Positions 25,239 to 34,068 of a DNA stretch of 64,000 nt are shown here, piece by piece (position 1 is the first letter of the stretch; each line of letters opens with the position of its first letter). Position numbers and translations under genes: made by a program. Under the pieces are notes generated by a model. The model worked only from the letters and a program-made list of their open reading frames with translations. It was not told the origin of the DNA and did not search any database. This stretch comes from Planctomycetota bacterium. Lineage in GTDB: Bacteria; Planctomycetota; Planctomycetia; Gemmatales; Gemmataceae. The DNA lies in contig JAIOPV010000195.1 of NCBI GenBank assembly GCA_021413735.1, positions 1-64,000 of the forward strand, in the 5' to 3' direction.

Positions 25239-25967
25239 TCACTCCATCTTCTCGACGGGGCCGCCGGGTGCGAACGCCTCGGCAGCCGGTCCGGTGTAAG
25301 CGACACGCCCCGCATTCAGGACGTGAACGGTGTCGGCGATCTTCTTCACCGCCGCGAGATCGTGCGAAACAATCACCATCGCGGCCTGGAACTGTTCGTC
25401 GTCGGCCAGGTCGTCGATGACCCGCATGACCTCCGCCGACATCTTCGGATCGAGAGCGCTCGTCGGTTCGTCGAACAGGATCGCCGCAGGGTTAACCGCA
25501 AGCGCCCGTGCGATAGCAACACGTTGTTGCTGACCGCCCGAAAGTTGCCACGGCTTCGCGTCGATCCTCGGACTGAGCCCGACGCGATCAAGCAACTTCT
25601 TCGCGATGGTCTCAGCCTCAGCGTGCGACTTCCCGAGAGCGTAAATCGGCCCCGCCATGACGTTCTTCAACACCGTCATGTGCGGGAACAGGTTGAACTG
25701 CTGGAATACCATGCCAACCATTCGCCGCAGTTGAATCAGCGTTGCCTTGGTGGGAGTCTGCCCACCGATCAGTTTCGCCGCGTCCCCGACACCGATCTCG
25801 CCTTCTTGAAACAGTTCGAGGCCGTTGATGCAACGAAGCAAGGTGCTCTTGCCACCACCTGACGGCCCGATGATCGCCGCGACTTCGCCCTTGCGAATCG
25901 TGATGCTCGCACCATCGAGGATGCGAGTCGGCCCGTGATATTTCACGATGTTCGTGACGGAAATCAT
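25239..25967 (-). CDS. Polar amino-acid ABC transporter ATP-binding protein
   Basis: 242 aa. Walker A GPSGGGKST at about 34-42, Q-loop FQQFNLFPHMTVL, signature LSGGQQQRVAIARAL, Walker B ILFDEPTSALDP and switch His (VIVSHD). The sequence is of the GlnQ/HisP class that powers uptake of polar amino acids. Its partner is the fused binding protein-permease 173 bases upstream on the same strand. It acts on the cytoplasmic face of the membrane as a dimer. Substrate is not determined. Confidence 0.93.
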   Translation of the reverse strand: MISVTNIVKYHGPTRILDGASITIRKGEVAAIIGPSGGGKSTLLRCINGLELFQEGEIGVGDAAKLIGGQTPTKATLIQLRRMVGMVFQQFNLFPHMTVLKNVMAGPIYALGKSHAEAETIAKKLLDRVGLSPRIDAKPWQLSGGQQQRVAIARALAVNPAAILFDEPTSALDPKMSAEVMRVIDDLADDEQFQAAMVIVSHDLAAVKKIADTVHVLNAGRVAYTGPAAEAFAPGGPVEKME

Positions 25968-26016
25968 CGGTGGCCTCCTGCATTGCGAAGGTGGCTTGGG
26001 TGAGGGGTAGGTGGTA

Positions 26017-26058
26017 CCCCCTCACCCGCCGCTCGAAGACTCGCGGCGGGTGAGGGGG
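26017..26058. repeat. 16-bp perfect hairpin, CCCTCACCC type
   Basis: CCCCCTCACCCGCCGC (26017-26032) pairs perfectly with GCGGCGGGTGAGGGGG (26043-26058). It sits between the transporter permease and ATPase genes and could reduce downstream expression. Sequence words are shared with the element at 20750-20881. Confidence 0.6.
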
Positions 26059-26107
26059 CCAACGCTTGCACCTCGGGAGCCCGTCTCCAATATCGGGATT
26101 TCTATTT

Positions 26108-26128
26108 CGTGCTTCGTGCTTCGTGCTT
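26108..26128. repeat. Three tandem CGTGCTT heptamers
   Basis: CGTGCTT is repeated three times at 26108-26128, just after the stop region of the permease gene. It has no obvious role. Confidence 0.6.
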
Positions 26129-26140
26129 CGAATTTGCTGC

Positions 26141-27673
26141 TCATCGGTGGCCTCCCGCTGCTTGTGTGCCCATTCGTCGTTCGAGCCAGCGAGCCAACAA
26201 CGACATCGGATAGCTCATCAGCAGATACAACCCCGCCGTGATGAACGCCAACTGCACGATGTAATCGCGGTTGAAGTTGTACAGCTCGTTGTACTTCCGG
26301 GTCAGTTCCGTGATGAGAATGACGGAGCACACCGACGTATCCTTGAACAGCGCGATGAAGTCGTTTGTCACGGGCGGAATCACGACGCGAACCGCCTGCG
26401 GCACGATCACCACGCGAATCGCCGTCAGCGGACTCATTCCAAGCGCGAGCGCCGCTTCCATCTGCCCTCTGGGAATGGACTGAATGCCAGCCCGGTAGTT
26501 CTCCGCTTCGTATGCGGAGTAGTTGATCGCCAATCCGAGGATGCCCGCTTGCAACGGCGTGAGCGTGAGATGCGGGTCGATTTGCGGCAGCATGTAGAAG
26601 ACGCAATAAAGCTGAAGCAACAACGGCGTGCCGCGAAGGAACTCGACATAGATTCCGAGTGGGATTCGCAGCCACAGCGGACCGTAGACGCGACCAAGGC
26701 CAACGAGCAACCCGATGAACATGGCAATCGGGAACGACGCGATTGCGAGGTACACGGTCATGCCTGCAGCTCGCAACAACTCCTTGAACATCTGCTCCCA
26801 GTTCACTTTTGAGTTGGTCGATTCCTCTTCCATCTCGACTTTGAACGGCGGCCACGGCTGTTCCGTCCAGTACAGCAACCGCTCCTGATCCTCGTTCCAC
26901 AGCCCGTACTTGTCGTAGATCTTTTTCAGCGTGCCGTCCTTGATGCCCTTCTTGATCGCCGCGTTGAGTTGCTCGCGGAGTTCCTTGTCCTTCGCCCGCG
27001 TCAGGATGACGTAGTACCCCGGCTTGCGTGGCTCGTCGCAGAGTACAATGTCCTTGCCGTGCTTGATGTAGTAAACTGCGGCGGGCAAATCCTGTACGGT
27101 TGCATCAAGTCGCTTCTGCTCGACGAGACCGATGACGGTTGCCACGTCTGGATTGATCTTGAGATCAATCTTGTCGCCGAAGACGTCGCTCTTCATGTAC
27201 TCGTGCGCTGCCGAGCCGATAAGAACGCCAACCGTGCGTTTCTCGTCTTTCCCCTTGGGTCGCTTCAGATCGCTCCAGCCTTCGATAGCTTCGGCGTTGT
27301 CTTTGTGAATGACCAACCCGAGTCGGTAGACGTAGTACGGCACCGTGGACGGATACTGCTTTTCCAGGTCTTCGCGAAGCTCGTAGCCGTTCAGAACGAT
27401 GTCGATGCCGTTGGCGTCGTCGGCAGGCTTGCCGAGTAGTTCGGGTAGTTTGTCCCAGTCGCCGGTGACCATCTTGCTTTCGCGCCCCAGCTCCTTCGCG
27501 AGATAGTCAGCCAGTTCGACCTCGAACCCGACGAACTTGTCGCCTTCCTTGTAGACATAGGGTGCGCCGCCGGTCGGGTCGGTGCCCCAACGCAGCGGTG
27601 GCTTCTTGTCTTGCGCGCCGACAGGCGTTGCAATCAACAACGCAAACGCGATGAGTAACCAGCGTGGGTTCAC
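26141..27673 (-). CDS. Fused amino-acid ABC transporter: binding protein plus permease
   Basis: 510 aa. Signal peptide (LLIAFALLIATPVGAQ), then a family-3 solute-binding domain at about 25-265 (RWGTDPTGGAPYVYKEG, FVGFEVELADYLAKELG), a linker, and a HisM/GlnP-type permease at about 290-500 with the EAA motif region (AALALGMSPLTAIRVVIVPQ). Fusion of binding protein and permease tethers the receptor to the channel. Such fusions are known in some Gram-positives and planctomycetes. The ATPase at 25239 completes the system. Likely uptake of polar amino acids, substrate unknown. Confidence 0.92.
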   Translation of the reverse strand: MNPRWLLIAFALLIATPVGAQDKKPPLRWGTDPTGGAPYVYKEGDKFVGFEVELADYLAKELGRESKMVTGDWDKLPELLGKPADDANGIDIVLNGYELREDLEKQYPSTVPYYVYRLGLVIHKDNAEAIEGWSDLKRPKGKDEKRTVGVLIGSAAHEYMKSDVFGDKIDLKINPDVATVIGLVEQKRLDATVQDLPAAVYYIKHGKDIVLCDEPRKPGYYVILTRAKDKELREQLNAAIKKGIKDGTLKKIYDKYGLWNEDQERLLYWTEQPWPPFKVEMEEESTNSKVNWEQMFKELLRAAGMTVYLAIASFPIAMFIGLLVGLGRVYGPLWLRIPLGIYVEFLRGTPLLLQLYCVFYMLPQIDPHLTLTPLQAGILGLAINYSAYEAENYRAGIQSIPRGQMEAALALGMSPLTAIRVVIVPQAVRVVIPPVTNDFIALFKDTSVCSVILITELTRKYNELYNFNRDYIVQLAFITAGLYLLMSYPMSLLARWLERRMGTQAAGGHR

Positions 27674-27753
27674 CAGCGAACTCCTTCCGAGGATATCCGT
27701 TTCGCAAAGTGTATTGCAGTGACCCCGCTGGGGTCACCGCTAAACTTGATGAT

Positions 27754-30276
27754 ATGCCACGCGAACCGCTCCCAATTGATGATGCCTTGCCCGACCTGCT
27801 CGCTGCGATGCGAACGCGAGGGGCCGTCGTTTTGCGTGCCCCCACCGGTGCGGGCAAGACCACTCGCGTTCCCCCGGCCCTTGTGGAATCAGGTCTGGCG
27901 AGCGATGGACTCGTCATCATGCTGGAACCTCGCCGCGTTGCGGCTCGCGCTGCTGCCAGACGAATGGCCATCGAACACGGTTCTCCCCTGGGAGATGTCT
28001 TCGGGTATCAAGTGCGGTTCGATCGCAAGGCTGGTCCGCGAACGCGAGTGCTGGTCGTCACGCCCGGCGTGTTGCTTCGCAGGCTTCACGATGATGCGTT
28101 CCTTGAAGGCGTCGCGTGCGTCGTGTTCGACGAGTTCCACGAACGCAGCCTCGAAGCCGATTTAGCGTTGGGCTTGGTCAGACTCATTCGCGAGACGGTG
28201 CGGCCCGAGTTGCAAGTGATCGTGATGTCGGCGACGGTCGATCCAGCGGCGATCTCGGCGTATCTCGGTGGATGCCCGGTCGTGGATAGTGCGGGGCGGG
28301 CGTTTCCCGTGGACGTGAAGTATCGGCCGCGTCGCAGTGACATCGGTGTGTCATTCGCGGTTGCGGATGCCGTGCGGGAAGTGCTGACCGAAACCAGCGG
28401 CGACGTGCTGGCATTCCTGCCGGGATTGCGTGAGATTCGGCAAGCAGCCGACGAGTTGGAACGCGACGCCAGAGAGCACGGCTTCGAGGTGCTTCCTCTT
28501 CATGGCGATCTGCCCCCCGAACAGCAGGATCGTGCGTTGCAGAAGTTACCGCACCGAAAAGTCGTGCTGGCGACGAACGTGGCCGAAACGTCCGTGACCG
28601 TTGACGGCGTCACGGCGGTAGTTGATTCGGGGCTTGCTCGCCAGATGGAGTTCGAGCCCGGCATCGGCATGGATCGACTGAAGCTCGGCCCGATTTCGCG
28701 TGCGTCGGCGGATCAGCGGGCCGGGCGTGCGGGGCGAACGCAGCCGGGCGTGTGCGTCCGATTGTGGGATGAGCCGAGTCATCGCGGACGGCCCGAACAA
28801 ACCATTCCCGAGATTCGGCGCGTCGACCTGTGTGGTGCGGTGCTGCAACTGTTCGCGTTAGGCGAATCGGATGTCGAACGTTTCCCGTGGCTCGACGCAC
28901 CACGATCGGATTCGCTCGCCGAATCGCTGCGGTTGCTGGAACAACTCGGCATCGTGGCAAACGGTTCGCTCACCGACATTGGCCGCGATGCGGCAGCTTT
29001 GCCTGTGCATCCGCGACTGGCCCGCTTGCTGATCGAAGGCCAGCGGCTCGGCTGCGGTCAGCGTGCGGCACTCGCGGCGGCACTGCTTTCGGAACGCGAT
29101 CCATTTTTGAGGGAGTTCGATTCAGGGCCATATGTTCGCACGGCCCCGCCGACCGTTTCGGATGTGCTTGACCGCGTGGAAGCACTCGAAGCGTTTGACG
29201 CAACTGGTCGGCTTGATGGTCCGCTTGGGCGACTGCATCGTGGCGGTGCACGTGCCGTGCTGGATGTGCGAGACCAGTTGAAACGACTTCTCACGCCAAC
29301 CGCTCGCCAAGATCAAGACTCATCGCTGTTGCGGTGCATCTTCGCAGCGTATCCGGATCGTCTCGCACGGCGACGCGAGCCCGGCAGCAGCAAGGCCGTC
29401 ACCATCACCGGTCGTGGCGTGAAACTCGCTCCCAGCAGTGGCGTCAGCGAACCGGAACTGTTCGTGTGCGTCGATGTCGATGCGGGCGGCACCGATTCGT
29501 TCGTGCGGCTCGCTTCAGGCGTCGAACGGGACTGGCTTCCCGCAGATCGCGTGAGCACGCAAATCGAAGTGATGTTCGACGAACGCACCGAGAAGCTCAT
29601 CGCCAAGAAGCTCACGCGATTCGATGAGTTGGTGCTGTCGGAGACGCCCGCACACATCGGCGACGACAACGAAGCCGCCCGGATTCTCGCGGAATCTGCG
29701 GCGAAACACTTCGCGCAATGTCTACCGACGCCAGAGTCGGAGGCCGGGCGATTCCGCACGCGAGTGCGTTGCCTGCGAGCGTGGGTGCCGGAGTTGAACT
29801 TGCCCGCGTTCGATGCCGCCGACCTGCGGGAAGCACTCGAATTCTTCTGTCGCGGTCAGCGGTCACTCGCGGACGTGCGGCACGGTCCGTGGCTCGACTT
29901 CCTTCGCAATCAGTTGACCTACGACCAACTGCGGACCATCGACGCGGAAGTTCCCGATACGATCGAGGTGCCGAGCGGCAGTCACATCAGCATCGAGTAC
30001 ACGGAAGGCCGCACACCGATTCTCGCGGCTCGCATTCAGGAGATGTTTGGGCTCACGGAGACGCCACGCATTGCCAGAGGGCGAGTGAAAGTGCTACTGC
30101 ATTTGCTCGCGCCAAATCACCGCCCGCAGCAGGTGACCGACGACCTCGCGAGCTTCTGGGCGAATGGCTACCCGCTCGTGCGGAAGGAATTGCGTGGCCG
30201 CTATCCGAAGCACAGTTGGCCCGAAGACCCGCTGACCGCAGAGGCGATTTGCGGCGTGCGACGGAAGCCGAGTTGA
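27754..30276 (+). CDS. hrpB: ATP-dependent helicase HrpB
   Basis: 840 aa, full length. Walker A APTGAGKTT, DEFH box (FDEFHERSL), SAT motif (VIVMSATVD), then the C-terminal helicase motif QRAGRAGRTQPGVCVRLW and the HrpB-specific C-terminal domain (SHISIEYTEGRTPILAARIQ). It is a DExH-box RNA helicase of unknown precise substrate. I chose the ATG at 27754, since an upstream in-frame ATG (27664) would place 30 residues across a TGACCCC-GCT-GGGGTCA palindrome. It is divergent from the transporter gene, with about 80 bases between them. Confidence 0.93.
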   Translation: MPREPLPIDDALPDLLAAMRTRGAVVLRAPTGAGKTTRVPPALVESGLASDGLVIMLEPRRVAARAAARRMAIEHGSPLGDVFGYQVRFDRKAGPRTRVLVVTPGVLLRRLHDDAFLEGVACVVFDEFHERSLEADLALGLVRLIRETVRPELQVIVMSATVDPAAISAYLGGCPVVDSAGRAFPVDVKYRPRRSDIGVSFAVADAVREVLTETSGDVLAFLPGLREIRQAADELERDAREHGFEVLPLHGDLPPEQQDRALQKLPHRKVVLATNVAETSVTVDGVTAVVDSGLARQMEFEPGIGMDRLKLGPISRASADQRAGRAGRTQPGVCVRLWDEPSHRGRPEQTIPEIRRVDLCGAVLQLFALGESDVERFPWLDAPRSDSLAESLRLLEQLGIVANGSLTDIGRDAAALPVHPRLARLLIEGQRLGCGQRAALAAALLSERDPFLREFDSGPYVRTAPPTVSDVLDRVEALEAFDATGRLDGPLGRLHRGGARAVLDVRDQLKRLLTPTARQDQDSSLLRCIFAAYPDRLARRREPGSSKAVTITGRGVKLAPSSGVSEPELFVCVDVDAGGTDSFVRLASGVERDWLPADRVSTQIEVMFDERTEKLIAKKLTRFDELVLSETPAHIGDDNEAARILAESAAKHFAQCLPTPESEAGRFRTRVRCLRAWVPELNLPAFDAADLREALEFFCRGQRSLADVRHGPWLDFLRNQLTYDQLRTIDAEVPDTIEVPSGSHISIEYTEGRTPILAARIQEMFGLTETPRIARGRVKVLLHLLAPNHRPQQVTDDLASFWANGYPLVRKELRGRYPKHSWPEDPLTAEAICGVRRKPS

Positions 30277-30286
30277 ACGAAGCCTC

Positions 30287-30361
30287 TTGCGAGCCACGGG
30301 GTTTATCCCCGTGGTCTTGCGTGGTGAAAAACCCCACGGGGATAAACCCCGTGGCTCGCAA
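30287..30361. terminator. 28-bp perfect hairpin between convergent genes
   Basis: 30287-30314 (TTGCGAGCCACGGGGTTTAT then CCCCGTGG) is the exact inverse complement of 30334-30361, with a 19-base loop. It lies between hrpB (+) and the ImpE-like gene (-) and probably stops transcription from both. A short relative is at 11382-11405. Confidence 0.65.
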
Positions 30362-30370
30362 AACCATGAC

Positions 30371-31150
30371 TCACCGCACTTCGATCATGCGGCAGTTCGT
30401 CAGCGGGATTTCGTCTTCGTCCCCGACGAGCAATAACTTTCCGCCAACGCAACGAGTCGGGCCGCCATCCGGGCAGACGTGATCGGTCTCGAAGCCAAGC
30501 GAGAACGCACCCTCGACACTGTGCGAGCCCGGATACACCATCGGCAAATGCACCACGAACATCGACCCATCTTTCAGCGACAACATTGCCGGCCGATAAA
30601 GTTGATCCAAAAGCGTGTCCAACGGCGAGATCGTCAGCTTGCGGATAGACTCCCAGGTGAACCAGAAGTATTCGCCGCCGAGAAATACTTCCAACACAGA
30701 CCCGTAACGGTCGTCGGCATCACGTAACCCCGTGAATTCTTGGCCATCGATGAAGCCGCGAATTTCCGGCGAGACGCTGTCGGCGGCGTCGATGCATTTG
30801 ATGGCGTCGTCGGGCTTGCCCCGGCGAATCGCCTTCATGGCGAGCCAGCGACGGGTGGCGTGCCTCGGTGCCGGTTCTGGGCGAATTTGCGGCTGACGCA
30901 GTTCCACCGAACGTCGGGTTTCCGCCCGGAACAGCCGGAGCAGACTGCGTTCGACATCGTGCCATTCTGGAACGTCGGGGTGGATGTGCGAGAGTTGTGC
31001 GCGGGCATCATCAAGGCGACCCGCGAACACAAGCAGATCGACGAGCAACCGACGCGCACCAGGATCAGTCGGTGCCGCGACGACATCCGCTTCTTGAAGC
31101 GAAATCGCATCGGTGAGCCGGCAGTCGGCGAGTGCATCGTGAACCGTCAT
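30371..31150 (-). CDS. ImpE/TagJ-family protein, orphan
   Basis: 259 aa. The helical N-terminal half (LADCRLTDAISLQEADVVAA, ARRLLVDLLVFAGRLDDARAQL) is TPR-like, and the C-terminal half (FLGGEYFWFTWESIRKL, RPAMLSLKDGSMFVVHLPMVYP) matches ImpE/TagJ, an accessory protein of type VI secretion that binds the sheath protein TssB. No other T6SS gene is visible in the window, so this is either an orphan or has another role here. I chose the start at 31150; longer in-frame forms have no support. Confidence 0.8.
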   Translation of the reverse strand: MTVHDALADCRLTDAISLQEADVVAAPTDPGARRLLVDLLVFAGRLDDARAQLSHIHPDVPEWHDVERSLLRLFRAETRRSVELRQPQIRPEPAPRHATRRWLAMKAIRRGKPDDAIKCIDAADSVSPEIRGFIDGQEFTGLRDADDRYGSVLEVFLGGEYFWFTWESIRKLTISPLDTLLDQLYRPAMLSLKDGSMFVVHLPMVYPGSHSVEGAFSLGFETDHVCPDGGPTRCVGGKLLLVGDEDEIPLTNCRMIEVR

Positions 31151-31215
31151 GTCGAAAGTATAGTTACGCCAGTCCCGCCCTCCTACAATCTCCGTCATCC
31201 ACACGGAGAAACATC

Positions 31216-32277
31216 ATGTCCTCCCCATTCGGATTCGCGATCATCGGCTGCGGCATGATCGCACGGTATCACGCTCGTGCCATCGCGGAGATTCCAGGCG
31301 CTCGTACTGCGGCGCTGGTGAGCCGCACGCCTGCGAATGCTCACAAACTCATCGCCGAAACCGGCATCCCGGAATGCCCGATCTTCGCCACGGTCGAGGA
31401 GGCGGTAAATGCTCCCGGCGTCGACGCGGTCATCATCACGACCCCCAGCGGCGCCCACGTCGAACCCGCTCTGACTGCTGCCGCGGCTGGAAAGCACGTC
31501 GTTGTTGAGAAGCCGTTGGAGATCACCGGGCCGCGCTGCCAGACAATCATCGACGCCTGCGACAAGGCAAAAGTGCAGCTTTGCACGATCTTCCCGAGCC
31601 GATTCGCCGACTCGAACGTGACGCTGAAGGCCGCCGTGGACGCGGGCAAATTCGGCAGGCTCACGCTTGGCGAGGCGTCGAACAAGTGGTGGCGTTCACA
31701 GGCGTACTACGACGAAGGCGGCTGGAAAGGCACGCAGGCTCTTGACGGCGGCGGCGCGATCATGAATCAGGCGATTCACAATGTCGATTTGCTGCTGTGG
31801 ATGATGGGGCCGGCCGCAGCGGTGTGCGGCCTGACTGCCACGCTCGCACACGAACGCATCGAGGTCGAAGACACGGCTGTCGCGGCGATTCGTTTCCGCA
31901 ACGGAGCTTTGGGTTTCCTCACAGCAACGACGAGCGTTCATCCGGGGTACCCGAAGCAAATCGCGATTCACGGCGACAAGGGTTCGGCGGTCATCGAGCA
32001 GGAGGATGTGCTGAAGTGGGACTTCAACCCGCCGACGCCAACGGATGACGAAATCAAGGCTCGTTTCGCTGCGAAAGTCGGGGCGAGCGGTGGTGCGGCC
32101 GATCCGAAGTCGATCAATCATGAGGGCCATCGGCGGCAGCTCGCGGACTTCGTTGACGCAGTTCGTGGGAAGAGATTGCCAAAAGTTGATGGCCGCGAGG
32201 GGAAAAAGTCCGTTGAATTGATTTGCGCCATCTACGAGAGCAACCGTACGGGAAGGCTGGTGGAATTGCCCGCATGA
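31216..32277 (+). CDS. Gfo/Idh/MocA-family NAD(P)-dependent oxidoreductase
   Basis: 353 aa. Rossmann motif FAIIGCGMIARYHARAI at the N-terminus, the EKP motif (HVVVEKPLEIT) at about 95-100, and the catalytic-site motif GGAIMNQAIHNVDLLLWMMG at about 175-195. These enzymes oxidise or reduce sugars, inositol or related polyols, and the exact substrate cannot be told. The ATG at 31216 starts directly at the fold and follows GGAGAAACATC. Its stop overlaps the next gene's start by 4 bases (ATGA). Confidence 0.92.
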   Translation: MSSPFGFAIIGCGMIARYHARAIAEIPGARTAALVSRTPANAHKLIAETGIPECPIFATVEEAVNAPGVDAVIITTPSGAHVEPALTAAAAGKHVVVEKPLEITGPRCQTIIDACDKAKVQLCTIFPSRFADSNVTLKAAVDAGKFGRLTLGEASNKWWRSQAYYDEGGWKGTQALDGGGAIMNQAIHNVDLLLWMMGPAAAVCGLTATLAHERIEVEDTAVAAIRFRNGALGFLTATTSVHPGYPKQIAIHGDKGSAVIEQEDVLKWDFNPPTPTDDEIKARFAAKVGASGGAADPKSINHEGHRRQLADFVDAVRGKRLPKVDGREGKKSVELICAIYESNRTGRLVELPA

Positions 32278-32762
32278 ACCCGAATCCGAATCAAACCTCG
32301 CAACCGAGTCCTGAAACTAAACGCCCCCAACTCGATGCGGAGCGGTATTTCCTCATCGAACCGGGGCTGTATCAAGCCGGAGACCTGGGGTTGTATCCCC
32401 CTGGTGACATTCAGGTCGTTCTCAACGTAACTGATACGCCGAACGAATTCGTCGCGGGCCACGGGCTCACGGCGGTCATTCACATGCCGCTTGCGGATCA
32501 TGCGTTCCCTGGAATCGACTGGCTTGAACTTGCCGTCGAAATGTTGTCGCGCTTTCGTCGGAAGAATTTCTCCGTAGTGGTTCACTGCGATGCGGCGGAA
32601 AGCCGGAGTTCGTTGGTGATCCTGGGCTATTTCATGCGAGAACGTGCCTTCAGCCTTGATGAGGCAATGGCCGACCTTCAGTCGAAGAACCCACACGCGG
32701 ATCCGAACCACCGATTCCTCGTTGGCCTCGGCGAGTACGAAAAGTTCTTGGAACGCGGGTGA
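32274..32762 (+). CDS. Dual-specificity-type phosphatase
   Basis: 162 aa. Residues 101-112 (VVVHCDAAESRS) carry the HCx5R active-site loop, His104-Cys105-x5-Arg111. The Gly normally third in the loop is Ala. Asp75 (MPLADHAFP) is a candidate general acid. The fold opens with PGLYQAGDLGLYPPGDIQVV, typical of tyrosine/dual-specificity phosphatases. It is translationally coupled to the oxidoreductase (ATGA overlap). Substrate is unknown; phosphoproteins or small phosphates are both possible. Confidence 0.8.
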   Translation: MNPNPNQTSQPSPETKRPQLDAERYFLIEPGLYQAGDLGLYPPGDIQVVLNVTDTPNEFVAGHGLTAVIHMPLADHAFPGIDWLELAVEMLSRFRRKNFSVVVHCDAAESRSSLVILGYFMRERAFSLDEAMADLQSKNPHADPNHRFLVGLGEYEKFLERG

Positions 32763-32770
32763 GCGACCAC

Positions 32771-32828
32771 GCCGTGCGAAGCCGCAGGCGGCTTTTACCA
32801 TTTGAAGCCGCTTGCGGCTTCGCACGGC
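32771..32828 (+). terminator. 24-bp hairpin after the phosphatase gene
   Basis: GCCGTGCGAAGCCGCAGGCG with GCTT (32771-32794) pairs with 32804-32828 (GAAGCCGCTTGCGGCTTCGC then ACGGC), with small mismatches. It begins 9 bases after the stop codon. A probable terminator, perhaps derived from a dispersed palindromic repeat. Confidence 0.55.
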
Positions 32829-33013
32829 GCACTCATTCCGTCACACATCTCAAAAATTCACCTCCGGTAAGTGCTGACATTCAACCACGGCTTCACATCT
32901 CTCAACCACGCGGAACATTTCGCCTAAGCCTCAAGATCAGCACATCCGCCTCCCGATGAATATCCCACACCACCCGCCCGTGGCGTGTGCGGCTTCGCCG
33001 CCTGGGAGGCACC

Positions 33014-34000
33014 GTGGCCAAGAAAAGGAATCGCGCTGCTGATTTCGGCGTGTACCTGATCGTCCGTCTCATCGTCTGCGTCGTGCAGGCACTTCCCGCA
33101 CGACTCGCATACAAGCTCGCCGACAACCTCGCCTGGCTCGTCTATTCGGTCGCAAAGCGACGCCGCGAAATCGCAAGTGAAAATCTCGCGGCAGCGTTTC
33201 CCGAAATGGCCACCGACCCGGTTGCGATTGACCAACTCGTTCGCGGAATGTTCACGCACTTCGTGCGAGCCGCGATCGAACTCGTTCTCGTTTCGCGCAA
33301 GCTCACGCTCAACACATGGCGACGGCACGTTGTCCTCGCCGACGGCGGAAAGATTCTGCCGCCGTTGCTCGCGGATCGGGCCGCCCTTATCGTTACCGGG
33401 CACCTCGGAAACTGGGAACTCGCAGGCATCAGTTTGGGACTATTCGGCTACCACACGCACGCCATCGCTCGCGTGCAGGATAACCCGCATCTCGAACGCT
33501 ACGTGCGTCGCTTTCGGCAATCGTCCGGGCAGGGCATCATCGCGAAGAACGGCGAGTTCGACCAGCTCGCGGCAGTCATGAAAGCTGGCGGAAAGGTCGC
33601 GGTGCTCGCGGATCAGGACGCTGGGCCGCGAGGCGTGTTCGTGGATTTCTTCGGTCGGCCGGCGAGCACACACAAGGCTATCGCGTTGCTCGCCATGCAG
33701 CACGACGCGGTGTTGGTGGTCACCGGCGTGGCTCGCGTTCGGCGAGAAGATCACGCATTTGATCCGGCACGGAGTCACGCGCCCGGCCTCGATCCGATGT
33801 TCTACGCGGTGACCTGCGAAGACGTGATCGACCCGCGAAACTACGCCGGAATGAGCAGGCTGGCGGCTGTGCGTGAAATGACGCAACGCTATACGACGGC
33901 GCTGGAGAGGGTGATTCGGAGGCATCCGGAACAATACTTCTGGCTGCACCGTCGCTGGAAAACGCGACCAACCGAGAAGCGTTCGACCCGTGCCGCGTAA
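33014..34000 (+). CDS. LpxL/HtrB-like lysophospholipid acyltransferase, first tandem copy
   Basis: 328 aa. Membrane anchor at about 12-30 (YLIVRLIVCVVQALP). Acyltransferase motif TGHLGNWELAG (HX4E) at about 120, then ADQDAGPRGVFVDFFGRPAS and the C-terminal HPEQYFWLHRRWKTRP. These enzymes add a secondary acyl chain to lipid A or related lipids at the inner membrane. The start is the GTG at 33014, preceded by GGGAGG. It lies 68 bases from a paralogue of the same length and layout, so the pair arose by tandem duplication. Confidence 0.9.
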   Translation: MAKKRNRAADFGVYLIVRLIVCVVQALPARLAYKLADNLAWLVYSVAKRRREIASENLAAAFPEMATDPVAIDQLVRGMFTHFVRAAIELVLVSRKLTLNTWRRHVVLADGGKILPPLLADRAALIVTGHLGNWELAGISLGLFGYHTHAIARVQDNPHLERYVRRFRQSSGQGIIAKNGEFDQLAAVMKAGGKVAVLADQDAGPRGVFVDFFGRPASTHKAIALLAMQHDAVLVVTGVARVRREDHAFDPARSHAPGLDPMFYAVTCEDVIDPRNYAGMSRLAAVREMTQRYTTALERVIRRHPEQYFWLHRRWKTRPTEKRSTRAA

Positions 34001-34068
34001 TGCTCGCAGGTTGGGAGTGACACGGGGTTTGCCTCGGGAGTATGATCGCGGCGGGAAGGAGTCCCGCC

